A DNA stretch of 62,000 nt from Lingula anatina (Eukaryota; Brachiopoda; Lingulata; Lingulida; Lingulidae): contig NW_019774648.1 of the NCBI RefSeq assembly GCF_001039355.2, positions 1 through 62,000 on the forward strand. The letters run 5' to 3'. This document shows, piece by piece, positions 12,670-23,059 of the stretch. Position numbers and translations under genes: made by a program. Positions within the stretch are counted from its first letter, which is position 1. Each line of letters opens with the position of its first letter. A model generated the notes under the pieces. It was given only the letters and a program-made list of their open reading frames with translations, was not told the DNA's origin and did not search any database.

Positions 12670-12735
12670 TGGTTCTGTCAACGCTATGGTCCCTCTATCC
12701 GTTGTGGGGATGTCGGCAATTGTTGGATAACAATT
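12670..12735 (+). pseudogene. MAM last-exon remnant overlapping GPCR unit 2
   Basis: After TTATTATCAG the plus frame reads LDGSVNAMVPLSVVGMSAIV and then stops. It aligns with LEGTVNAVAHLSGVAVS of the MAM exon at 41643-41735. From 12695 onward the same bases encode, on the other strand, the receptor's last residues (NNCRHPHNG). With no upstream MAM exons visible it is presumably not a functional exon. A minus-strand AATAAA at about 12647-12652 could serve the receptor. Confidence 0.55.
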
Positions 12736-13765
12736 TGCTGAAGGAGGCTCTGAACTTTCCAGATGACCAAAAGTAAATAATTGGATTCATTGCGGAATGA
12801 AAATACATCAGTGCTGTGACAAAAGGATAGAGATAACCACTACTGGTAGTAAAACCGAGAAAAAACGAAGGGGTGTAATTTACAAAGAACATCGTTGTCA
12901 GAATCAGTGCTGTTTTTAAAGTCAAAATGTCCGCTTTTTGTATTGCAGTTGACGCCGTAAAGACAGTGGTCGTGTTATGGGCTGCCCCAGCAACGCCTTG
13001 GTTAGTCTCACTGTTGTTCGTGTCAGTTGGTGGTATTCCTATAGAACTGCGGGAGCGCAAAGAGCAAAATATCACTGTGTAGAATGCAATGCTGACCACA
13101 AAACTCATGACTGCAGCAATAAAGACTAAAAGCCAAGTTTTTGCATGTTCTGTCTCACTACGTTCTTTGTGAAACAAATGATAAAAGTTGTAAATGGTGT
13201 CCTTTTTCTTCAAAAGGTATGTCATTCGACAGGGAAACATCACGCTGTGGTTGTTTAAAACCAGGCCGGTCGCGACAGAACTCACGACCGTTTGAATAAA
13301 GATGGCTAGATACACAACCCACGTTCTTAATCGCTTGAAAGGCTTGACGACACTTTGGACCCTTATTGAAGCTATCACAGCCATCGATAACAGCGAATAC
13401 ATTACGGAAAAAGTTGCCACAGCGGTTTTTATCTTGCACCATGTTTCGTGCGATGGTCCCTTAGCCATCGTTTGACCAAGGTGGATCGGAGCCGCAATAA
13501 GCGCGATGAGACAGTCAGCCAGCGACAAGGCCACCACGTAACAGTTGAATATAGTTCTCAGTGTTTTGTCTTTGTAGATGCAGATGATGACAACAATATG
13601 TCCTCCAGCGGAAAGGATGATGATTATCAATAGCAGCACCGTGACGAAATTCAGTAAACGCAGAACAGTATCTGACGGAGAGACAAACTCATTGAAGTCT
13701 GTAAAGTTATTAGAGCTCGTATTTGACCAGGCCAGCGATGCTGTACTGAAGTTCGCGTTGTACAT
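12695..13765 (-). CDS. rhodopsin-like (class A) orphan GPCR, unit 2
   Basis: An intact single-exon receptor of 356 aa. The N-terminus has several N-x-S/T glycosylation sites. TM1 spans roughly residues 35-63, TM2 includes LSLADCLIALIAAP, TM3 begins after WCKI (conserved cysteine), the second extracellular loop has its cysteine in MFPCRM, and TM7 carries NPIIY. The tail is short. Departures from the family: the DRY position reads IRV, TM1 lacks the usual GN, and TM6 has NYTP instead of CWxP. TM7 lacks a retinal lysine, so it is not an opsin. It is about 85% identical by eye to the receptor at 21976-23043. Ligand and subfamily are not assignable by eye; a plasma-membrane receptor is inferred from the topology. 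Confidence 0.93.
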   Translation of the reverse strand: MYNANFSTASLAWSNTSSNNFTDFNEFVSPSDTVLRLLNFVTVLLLIIIILSAGGHIVVIICIYKDKTLRTIFNCYVVALSLADCLIALIAAPIHLGQTMAKGPSHETWCKIKTAVATFSVMYSLLSMAVIASIRVQSVVKPFKRLRTWVVYLAIFIQTVVSSVATGLVLNNHSVMFPCRMTYLLKKKDTIYNFYHLFHKERSETEHAKTWLLVFIAAVMSFVVSIAFYTVIFCSLRSRSSIGIPPTDTNNSETNQGVAGAAHNTTTVFTASTAIQKADILTLKTALILTTMFFVNYTPSFFLGFTTSSGYLYPFVTALMYFHSAMNPIIYFWSSGKFRASFSKLLSNNCRHPHNG

Positions 13766-13879
13766 TATAACGATATATACGACTTCTCAGTTGACCCTGA
13801 AGTGTCTGACTCTATGTTCAGTTGTCATCAAATGCCTACTTACTCTGATATTTGATCCACTTGAAGTTCCGAGTTAGTG

Positions 13880-16755
13880 CGTCTGGCCCTCAGCGGAATA
13901 AGCGTATGACCGCCGACCATTGGCCTTTTATTGACTTAAACGGCCACCATCTGTCCAATGGCAACGCTTGTTTATTGAGTTCAGACATTGTGAACAGTTA
14001 TATATTCAAGATGTCGCATCGATACCATTTCAATCATAAACTGGTGATGACATACATTCATTGCTGATAAAACATTATACGATAAAAATGAATTAAGATG
14101 AATATTATATTTAGTTTAAGGTGAAAGCCCCTATTTCAATAAATAAATGTAAAAGCAAATAAATATTTTGTAAGATACAAGTATTTTCACTTGTTACACA
14201 ATCAAAGCGAAAGAAAATTAATTATATGCCTATATTATGTAAAAGTGCAATTACTTGTATTATGTACTTCGTTTGATGCTAAAAAACTCAACAGAACATA
14301 CAAATTTGGGCATCTCTCTTAAAGAGATAAACACGCGCTTTCCTCTTATTTGGTTTTAAAACTCATCAAGTCACGCCTTTGGACAATGAGGATACACAAT
14401 GACGTCACGTCGTCTGCTCGTTTGCACGACGTCTTCAATGCACGGTTTTCGGAAAAGACTACGAGGATTGCTTCTTCTCACTGAAAATCATGACATGTCA
14501 CGATGCTGTCACGTTGCTCGCCATGGTTACATTCTATTCATCACGTTTCTGAAATTATACAAGGCTGGAATAGTTTTCAGGACAGACCGCATTTGGCTGC
14601 AATAAATCCACCAGCAATTTATTGTAATTTAAGCTCAATTTATTCAATTATTGTCAATTTATTGTAATTTAAGCTCACTGAGATGTTATTGAGTTAGCCC
14701 GACGTATTTTAAAAAAGAAGAACAGTACTTAAATTGGTGCTTCAATTCAAGATTTTCGGAAAAGACGAAGAGGATTGCTTTTTCTTACCGAAAATCATTC
14801 CATAAACTAATGCTTTTTGTTCGACTTGTAACAGAATTTTTTTCAAAAAATTTTACTGATTGTTCAACTAATGGATACGCCAACCACAGTAAAAAATCTT
14901 AGCAATTTTGTACACTCTCTTCTGGATTAGGGGATATGTGACGGGGTAACATAACGTTTAAAATGAAAATTCTGATAATTCTGAAAATTTTATATTTGAC
15001 AAACCCCTCTCCTATGTACCAAGTACTTCATAACCCCGGTGTGCCGCATACATGTAGATGTATAAACGTCTATGCATTAAAGTTGTAAAGTCATATTCTT
15101 TTTGTAATGGGTATCCAAAAGAATTCCTTTAGTTCCTTTCCAGTACTTGGATGCATCGATCTGAATATTCATATATAATTGTATAACATAATTGTATAAC
15201 TTCAACCTTCGGGTTGCGATTCTCCAATAAAGATTATTATTATTATTATTATTATTATCTTACCAGCTCTCCTACAGCATAGGGGCCAATACACCCCATA
15301 CCACAAATTACCACAAGTTATCTGGGGTGGGTCCTGTCGACCAGAGGCAGATAATTGGGAATTTACTTCTTACAAGCTATTTTCCAAACACTTACGCGTC
15401 CATTACATATGACAACGGTGATCGTGCTTACTTCTAAGAACTGTATCATTCCCCCTATGTCAGCCGCTTGGTAAAAAATGTATCCCTTTCACTTAGGAGC
15501 CACATATTAAAATATTGTCACACTAGGTAAGTCAATGTTTCATTACTCACATCCCCAATTTACACATTGATCGGTTGCCTGTTGCTATGTAATTGTAAAA
15601 TCAATTCTATGGGTACTCTTGTAGCAATATACATAATGGCAGTAGGAGTGACTTTTTACTATTATTATTATTATTATTATTATTATTTTGCTGGGGGAGT
15701 ATATATCAGTCTGGACCAACAGCAAGTGTAGCCCTATGAGGTATCATTTGTAAGATTTCCTTTTAATGTAAGACACTTATTCACCCAACCTCTTCATCCC
15801 ATGAGCAACTGTCCCCTGTCTCTTGCTTAAAAACCTGCACCTCGCCTCACGAGAGACCCACTCCAGACAGTTCGTTCACCACTGTTCTGCTACAGGTTTT
15901 ACCCGTGCCCAGAATTTTTGCCTATTTCATTTTAATCTGTTATTAAGGATATTGTTAGCCATTGACAAAACTACCTTATTTACTACTTACATACAATTTT
16001 TTTTTATTAACAGATAAATCTTCAGTGTTCAGTGACTACATTAAACATTTACACACATGTCATCTTACGGGTGGTAAGCATAAAAAAGTTAAAAGATTTA
16101 TCAGTTATTTGTTATCAGTTTGTTAAGTTAATCAGTTTCTTATCCATTCATTTATCCATTTTAAGGAAATTCTAATGGCTTTAATTTTAGATCCTTACCA
16201 ACCCAATGAATCAAAATGTTTCCTTTTTTCACACCTTAAACTGTTTATAGCGTCATATAAGATTGCTTCGCTTCAGCAGTTTGTGNGGGGGTAAGGACCC
16301 CACTGACACCCCCCTAAATCCGCCACTGATTTTGATTTAAGCAAGCCCCTAAGAAGAAGGAACCATTAAAAATGTTCAAATATGTTAAAGCAATTGCAAC
16401 AATGTAAATTTTGAGAAAAAATACAGTATTTGGCAAATAATTCTGCAAAGAAGAGACCACCAGTTTGCAGGTGGTATGACATGGGCAGTTCCAGGATTTG
16501 AAGAGGGGGGGCAGTTTTTTTTTTTACGAATTACAGGCCTTGGATTCGAAGCTGACCCTTGGCCCCCTTGCGGTAGGGTTCAGGACCTGCTGAAGGGCCC
16601 AAAAATATTTTGGTGTTTTGGAGGGCAAAATCGGGCCATTTAGAATGGTTAAGAACTATAAATCAGCTAGTTTAAATTCCAATTTTGAGAGAGGGAAATT
16701 AGTGTTGTTTTTTTTTTTTTTTGTAGAAACTGAAGGACCCCCCAATCCCCCTCTA
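13880..16755. other. intergenic region with short repeats, no gene recognised
   Basis: Contains a perfect CRE palindrome TGACGTCA at 14400-14407, about 640 bp upstream of the receptor start. A short tandem copy (TTTATTGTAATTTAAGCTCA) lies near 14618-14680. A 45-bp duplicated segment (TTTTCGGAAAAGAC..GAGGATTGCTT) occurs near 14443 and 14753. Simple (ATT)n runs lie at 15234-15260 and 15657-15687. An N gap is at 16286. Open frames here are short and lack domain similarity. Confidence 0.6.
15185..15262 (+). mobile_element. LINE-type 3' tail with (ATT)n
   Basis: TTCGGGTTGCGATTCTCCAATAAAG followed by (ATT)n looks like the 3' end of a non-LTR retrotransposon, where a polyadenylation-like AATAAA precedes a simple-repeat tail. 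No reverse transcriptase is left next to it. This is assigned by resemblance only. Confidence 0.4.
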
Positions 16756-16756
16756 A

Positions 16757-16981
16757 GACCCCATTTCCATAGATTTTAGATCTATCTATCCCTGTGGGGA
16801 GTCTCACTAAATTACTGTCAGCTTAGTCGGCTTAAGCGTCTGTCCCGCCTACTAAAAGCTGTAAGGGGGTAATTAACTATGGTGCGCGCTCGGCTGACTG
16901 CAATTTAGCATGAACCCCCAGGGAGTTAGGTTGATCTAAATCTAAATCTCTGGATCGATCTAAATCTCTGGGAATGCACCC
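16757..16981. mobile_element. MITE family X, copy 1 (TAA target duplication)
   Basis: Begins GACCCCATTTCCATAGATTT and ends CTGGGAATGCACCC, so the termini are an imperfect inverted repeat (GACCCCATT versus GGGTGCATT). TAA at 16754-16756 and 16982-16984 flanks it. The interior is shared with 48149-48374 in the same orientation and with 34096-34309 in reverse. No coding capacity. Confidence 0.88.
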
Positions 16982-17062
16982 TAAATCTACCACTGGGTTA
17001 GCCTTTTTTTAACCACTAAACTTCCCATGTTTTGTCATTTTGATTTGTTCACGTATACATTT

Positions 17063-19076
17063 ATTGTACCACCAGCGTTGGTGCTGGCGGTACACATGGT
17101 TTTAGTCCTGTCCGTTCCGTTCTGCCGGCTCCGCCGCCATGTTACCGTTACCGCTTCTCCTCCTAGACGGTAAGGGCCTCCGTACCCATCTCTTGGATTT
17201 AGGTCACCTATAATCTCAACTCATTCCAAGTAAAATTTGGGCTTTGTCGGTATTGGGGTCTAGGTGTGGCACTCATTGCAATGCACCCTTGTCCAAAAAT
17301 GGCAAAATTAAATGCTAATTATCTACCCTACGGAAGGAATTATGGGAAAAATTTCTACAGACTGCTTTCCAAAAGTCATATGTGTAGATTTCAAATATGC
17401 CCTTGGATTTGACCTTTGACCTTTATTTCAAGGTCAAACGGGCCATAATTTTCAAAAAAAGAATTTTTTTACGAAACTTCTGAGCACCTTCCATTTCAAG
17501 AATTTCAACCAGAATGTCCTTTTCTTTATTTTAATTAACTTTTTCTGTACGAAATTTATGGCACATTATTGTAACTCCAAAATTATAACATTTAGTCCCT
17601 TATATCTCCAAAACTGGCAGAGATAGGGCCATAATTACTATTGAAGTTGAATAGGAAGTCATATACTGACAATCTAAATGTGACCTTGAAATTGACCTTT
17701 GACCTACTTTTCATCATGAATTGAACTTTGCAAATTTTGGTTCCCTTTTATCTCCAAAACTGGCAGAGATAGGTCCATAATTAGTATTGAACTTGAATAA
17801 AAAGTCATATAGTGGCAATCTAAATGTGACCTTCAAATTGACCTTTGACCTACTTTTAATCATAATTGAACTTTGCAAATTTTTATTCCCTTTTATCTCC
17901 AAAACTGGCAGAGATAGGTCCATAGTTAGTATTGAACTTGAATAGGAAGTCATTAGAGGCAATTTACTGTGACCTTACAATTGACCTTTGACAAACTTTT
18001 CATCATGAATTGAACTTTACAAATTTTGATTCCATAGTTACTATTGAACTTGAATAGAAAGTCATATACTCGAAATTTACTGTGAGGCCACACTTTTTTA
18101 TTTCTATGGATGACATCCTGCGCGTGCACAGATTTTCGTCTGTTCTCTGAAAAAAAAAACAAAAAAATCCCTCCCCCTCCCCCCCCCCCAACGAAGTCGG
18201 TTGTCGCAAACGTCGTTATTGAATTTGCAGGAAAATGAGCTTCCTGTGTATGCGTATTATCGCCACTTGGAAATATGGCCGCTTTGCCGTCAAATTCATT
18301 TCTAGGATTTCTTTCAAATTAAACGCCAATTAATTATATAAAGCCATAAAGAGAACAGGGCCGTCGTTTTGGATTGTTATGCCATTGATATTGGGCATGG
18401 AGATATCACCTTTTTACAATTATGCAAAAGGCTGGCGGCGGCCAGCAATTATTGCCCGGAAAATTTCAGTGACATTCTGTCCAAAACAGCATATACCAGG
18501 TTTTTTGTAGCAAAAAAAGGGTCAACAAGGGCGTCAAGGTATTTGGTGAGCTGAAGGTCGGTCAGGCCACCCGACAGTTTGGCTGCTTCGTGTGAATCGA
18601 AGTAGACCAAATGGCATCGACCGAAATGACCTTTTATAGATTTGGTAGTATTAAGCATATCTTTGCATCATTTTTAAACATTTCTGTGAAGTGTTGATAC
18701 GTGTTTCTGTGGTAAATTTGTGTTTCCAGCTGTGTACTGACAGCATTCCTTTACTTAAGCAGTATTTTTTTTTTGACTGTTTTTATTATTTTTTTCGTCT
18801 TCTCGCACCGATTTAGGGGTACCCACAGGATGTCATCCATAAAAATAAAAAAGTGTGGCCTGAACTTGAAATTGACCTTTGACCTACCTTACGATGAACT
18901 GAACTTTGATTGTACCATTTTAGTTATATATTTTTTTGCATATTTAGAGAATTCTTGTTGATTGCAATTTTTACAGCTTGTCAAGCACAAAACTGGTGGT
19001 GGTGTCCCTTTTTTGTGTGTGTGTGTGTGGGGGGGGGGCCTCTACGAATGCGCTTACTCCAGCTGGTGGTACAATA
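17063..19076. mobile_element. 2-kb repeat element with short terminal inverted repeats
   Basis: The left end ATTGTACCACCAGC (17063-17076) is matched by GCTGGTGGTACAAT (19062-19075), giving 14-bp inverted termini around about 2 kb. The interior holds 140-bp tandem repeats (17580-18085). It also holds two inverted segments around a GGATGACATCC palindrome: near 18085-18135, whose reverse complement lies near 18825-18860, with a further direct copy near 19545-19585 outside the element. No transposase frame is visible. It could be a non-autonomous DNA transposon or a composite of nested repeats. Confidence 0.55.
17580..18085. repeat. ~140-bp tandem repeat carrying DR1 half-site pairs
   Basis: Successive units share TCTCCAAAACTGGCAGAGAT, a GGNCCATAATTA-like stretch, AGTATTGAACTTGAATA, AAGTCATATA, then TTGACCTTTGACCTACTTTT. 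Units start near 17605, 17750 and 17895, with a shortened fourth. Every full unit contains TGACCTTTGACCT, which in reverse is AGGTCA-A-AGGTCA, a perfect DR1. Further matches lie near 17405 (GACCTTTGACCTTT) and 18868. Open frames here follow the repeat period and are not genes. Confidence 0.8.
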
Positions 19077-19590
19077 TTCGGAGGCGGTATCGCCTCTCTG
19101 ATCCTCTAGTTTGTTTTATACTTTTCAGTTAGAACTCATTTACCTCTAAGGATCCGAAGTAATTGGAATATTTCAAGCTGCCCAAATGTCTGAACGCATT
19201 ATAACCCGTTTTAAATAAAACNAATATTCTGAGAGTTCAAATAAAGACAAACTGTCTGTTTGATATTTGTTTTATTGATTGCTATACCAACAAAATGCAT
19301 GAAATAACCCTAAATAGATTTGGTAATATGCAGCATATCTATTCATGACTTTTGTTTTACCTTTCTGCGAAGTATTCACAATGCTTTAATATTTTGAGAG
19401 CATGGATAAAGACATATTGTTAGTTTGATACGTGTTTCTGTGGTAAAGTTGTGTTTCCAGCTTTGTACTGACAGCATTCCTTTACTTAAGCAGTATTTTT
19501 TTGGACTGTTTTTTTTTCACCCTCTCGCACCGATTTAGGGGTCCCCAAAGGATGTCATCCATAAAAATAAAAAAAGTGTGGCCTAAGTTA
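18735..19590. repeat. direct repeat pair around GGATGACATCC motif
   Basis: Two copies at roughly 18735-18862 and 19455-19585 share GACAGCATTCCTTTACTTAA, CTCGCACCGATTTAGGGG and GGATGTCATCCATAAAAATA. They lie about 720 bp apart. An inverted piece lies near 18085-18135. An N gap at 19222 lies between the two direct copies. Confidence 0.75.
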
Positions 19591-19599
19591 CCCACTGAC

Positions 19600-20058
19600 T
19601 ATTCTGACTAACCCAAATCTGTACCAATCATATGGCCACCATTCCTGTCACATCGAAGTGGGTGTGTAAGAATCAGGGAAGGGCGAAGGATTAAGAAGTA
19701 AGAAGATTAATAAAATGGAAATCACCCGAGGTAGCCTAATAATGAAACTGTTGGCTCTGCACGACATCATACAACCCTAGAAAATGTGCGAGAAACAGCG
19801 TAATGTGTCGTTAACCTTTCAGCAATGTGTGGAATTTTATGTAGTCCTAGAAAACAATAAGAGAGTAACACGCAGAACAAAATTAACACCTACTGTTGTT
19901 CAAAACAGCCAGAAGAACATCCATGGATGAGTTCTGTCAGCTTATTTTCGTTGCCACCCCACATTCGCTAGTCTGCCATTATTTCCGACCACACTGCTTC
20001 CCAATCCCGCTAATTCTCGGAAGACTTTAGAGGAACTAGGATGATTCCCATTCCCAAT

Positions 20059-20102
<44 letters not shown>

Positions 20103-20330
20103 AAATGCGATACGTTGGTTACAGGTCACAGTATTGGTCAGTTTATGCTAAGTTATCATGATGTAGTGCACGTCTCTAAGGAACACTGTGAGCTACATGT
20201 ATATGGTATTTCAAGGAGCAGATGTTTCCACGGTTTCTTGACACCTCTCAGAATGTTTTTTTTTTTTTTCAAAAATAAAAATCCAAATAAAACCCACAAT
20301 TTTTCACGTACATATATATGGCTCCAATAC
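19600..20330. other. intergenic, no gene recognised; poly-A tract
   Basis: No domain-bearing frame. A run of about 40 A at 20061-20100 could be a retroposon tail or a slippage-prone simple repeat. Short T runs occur near 20259. Confidence 0.55.
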
Positions 20331-20334
20331 CAAC

Positions 20335-20470
20335 CCAATACCAACTACCACATCTGTGGGACCGGGCCCTGGGAGACATCCCGCGCAGACTCACCACGTG
20401 ACACCGTTACAACTCAAAATTGCTTTGCCTGAAGAAGACCTTGTGGTAAGGTCGAAACGTTGTGATATTC
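20335..20470. repeat. dispersed repeat end, second copy
   Basis: Copy of the sequence at 11028-11130 (CCAACTACCACATCTGTGGG..GCCTGAAGAAG), here continuing to AAGGTCGAAACGTTGTGATA. It precedes the receptor by about 1.64 kb, as the first copy does (about 1.66 kb). It is therefore either inside the duplicated GPCR block or marks its edge. Confidence 0.75.
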
Positions 20471-21944
20471 ATTTCAACGTAAGAATACATTAGGGTGAAG
20501 TAAATTTTTCACTTATCATGTAATTTTACTTTTTCACTTATCATGTTATTTACCCAAAATGTAACAGCTTACAAATTACAGGAACATCGAATATTCCGTC
20601 CGACGTAAGCAATTTTGTAAATCACAACATCTTTTGACTTTGAATATGTGATGAAAAGGTTAGACAACTTGTGTTTTCATAAGATACAGTCATTATGAGT
20701 GTAAAGATAAACGATATGCCAACAAAATTGGCACTTTTGTTGAATGAATTCGCATTTCGTTGTTTTGATTCATAACAGTTTTTGCAAAATTAAACCCATA
20801 AAATGTGAATACAAGGGTGATAATTGAGCATTTATTCAGTTTATATGTACAAGGAATACAAGTAGTATCACGGTGATAATTCCGAATGATTAGTTGCCAA
20901 GGAGTAACAACAGTCTGACTGAACAACATACACACCTATAAGATGAAAAGTTACACCTGCTAACAGGAGCCTAAGCTTAGTTTACATACTCATTCAACTT
21001 TTTCATGAGATTTTCTTTATTTCCCTTAATTTATGTGTGCCTTTCTGTTTTTATCATAAAAGGGTCCAAACACAAACACACAAATTAATAAAGGAAATAC
21101 CAACAATAATGACACAAATTAAATATGGATAAGTGTATGAATTGATGGATAAATAAAAAAAAGATAATAATATTAATATTAATAAAAATGACACATAAGA
21201 CAGTTTTATTACAGAAATTCAAAAACTTTCCCATTCATGACCAAACATATCACAAATATACAAAAAAGGATGTCTAGAAGCACCAATGCTGGCATACAAC
21301 ATCTACATGTATATATAATATTTTTCAATAAAGACACATTAACAAAATAAACCTCTTCTATTTTCCTCAGTGCAAGAAGAATGCCTGGTCTTAAATATGT
21401 GCAGTTCCTCGTACTGACAACTATCTTTTAAATGGATTTTTACGTTAAATGAGTAATTCTTGCAAAAAAAGCACACTACATAAAACAAGGCAACGTTTGC
21501 CAAAGTGCGAATATAACCTATTAATTTTAATGACATATCAAACAAATGAAGTAAATGCTATTCATCATTGTGAAAAATTATATAGAATTCTATGATTCTC
21601 ATTTTGGGAGCTTAGATGAAGGTGTTTGTTACACTGTAAAATATCTAGCCTCAAGTAGGTGGATTAATGTAATATTATCATGAATGCAGAGGCCATTTTT
21701 AGAATTCTCACTTATTTATTCTAAATTCTTCTTGCTATATCCATGTCTTATACATTACAATACAAGTACAAAATACACGTTTCTTTCTTTTTTTAATGTA
21801 TTATCAACATATCAACATTTTTGTATTACTGCAGACTTTCACCCAGTAGTTGTGGGAGATATTTCAAAAACTTTTAAGTAAACACGTGATTACCTTACAG
21901 TAAGTTTGATCTGTCATTGTGTATTTCTTTATTATCAGTGAAGC

Positions 21945-22015
21945 GTGTGATGGTTCTCTCAACGCTATGGTCCCTCTATCCGTTGTGGGGATGTCGGCAT
22001 TTGTTGGACAACAGT
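21945..22015 (+). pseudogene. MAM last-exon remnant overlapping GPCR unit 3
   Basis: After TTATTATCAG the frame reads SLNAMVPLSVVGMSAFVG, aligned with the MAM exon at 41643-41735. From 21976 it overlaps the antisense receptor tail (NKCRHPHNG). The frame runs on into receptor antisense, so the 93-residue open frame at 21919-22200 is not a gene as such. Confidence 0.5.
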
Positions 22016-23043
22016 TTGCTGAAGGAGGTTCTAAACTTTCCAGACGACCAAAAGTAAATAATTGGATTCATTGCGGAATGAAAATACATCAGTGCCGTCG
22101 CAAAAGGATAAAGATATCCTGTGTTGGTAGTAAAACCGAGAAAAAAGGAAGGGATGTAATTTATAAAGAACATCGTTGTCAGAATCAGAGCTGTTTTTAA
22201 AGTCAAAATGTCCGCTTTTTGTATTGCAGTTGACGCCGTAAGGACAGTGGTCGTGTTATGGGCTGCCCCAGCAACGCCTTGGTTAGTCTCACTGTTGTTG
22301 GTGTCAGTTGGCGCTATAACGATAGATCTACGGGAGCGCAGAGAACAAAATATCACTGTATAGAATGTAATGCTGACCAAAAAACTCATGACTGCAGCAA
22401 TAAAGACTAAAATAAAAGTTTTCCCATTTTCAGTCTTTCTAAGTTCCTTGTGGAATAGAAGGTGAAAGGTGTAAATGGTGCCACTCTTCTTTAAGAGGTA
22501 TGCCGTATGACAGGGAAACATCACGTAGTGGTTGTTTAAAACCAGGCCGGTTGCAACAAAACTCACGATCGTTTGAATAAAGATGGCTAGATAAACAACC
22601 CACGTTCTTAATCGCTTGAAAGGCTTGACGACACTTTGGAGCCTTATTGAAGCTATCACAACCATCGATAACAGCGAATACATAACGGAGAAAGCTGCCG
22701 CACCACCTTTTATCTTGCACCATGTCATGTGCGTTGGACCCGTAGACAACGTTTCACCAAGGTGGATCGGAGCCGCAATAAGCGCGATGAGACAGTCAGC
22801 CAGCGACAAGGCCACCACGTAACAGTTGAATATAGTTCTCAGTGTTTTGTCTTTGTAGATGCAGATGATGACAACAATATGTCCTCCAGCCGAAAGGATG
22901 ATGATAATCAATAGCATCACCGTGACGAAATGCAGTAAACGCAGAACAGTATCTGACGGAGAGACAAACTCATTGAATTCTGTGAAGTTGTCAGAGCTCA
23001 TATTTGGCCAGGCAGGCAATGCTGTTTCCGTGCTGTTGTACAT
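21976..23043 (-). CDS. rhodopsin-like (class A) orphan GPCR, unit 3
   Basis: An intact single-exon receptor of 355 aa, a close paralogue of 12695-13765. It has the same landmarks: N-glycosylation sites in the N-terminus, LSLADCLIALIAAP in TM2, WCKIK before TM3, IRL at the DRY position, a loop-2 cysteine in MFPCHT, NYIP in TM6 and NPIIY in TM7. Differences from unit 2 cluster in the N-terminus, first extracellular loop (GETLSTGPTHMT versus GQTMAKGPSHET) and second extracellular loop. The TM1-TM2 block is identical. That pattern suggests constrained architecture with changing ligand-facing surfaces, but no rate test was done. Subfamily unknown. Confidence 0.93.
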   Translation of the reverse strand: MYNSTETALPAWPNMSSDNFTEFNEFVSPSDTVLRLLHFVTVMLLIIIILSAGGHIVVIICIYKDKTLRTIFNCYVVALSLADCLIALIAAPIHLGETLSTGPTHMTWCKIKGGAAAFSVMYSLLSMVVIASIRLQSVVKPFKRLRTWVVYLAIFIQTIVSFVATGLVLNNHYVMFPCHTAYLLKKSGTIYTFHLLFHKELRKTENGKTFILVFIAAVMSFLVSITFYTVIFCSLRSRRSIVIAPTDTNNSETNQGVAGAAHNTTTVLTASTAIQKADILTLKTALILTTMFFINYIPSFFLGFTTNTGYLYPFATALMYFHSAMNPIIYFWSSGKFRTSFSKLLSNKCRHPHNG

Positions 23044-23059
23044 TATAAGATTTATATGA

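Noticed and set aside
12695-23043. Receptors as opsins
   Set aside because: TM7 has no retinal-binding lysine before NPIIY in any copy.
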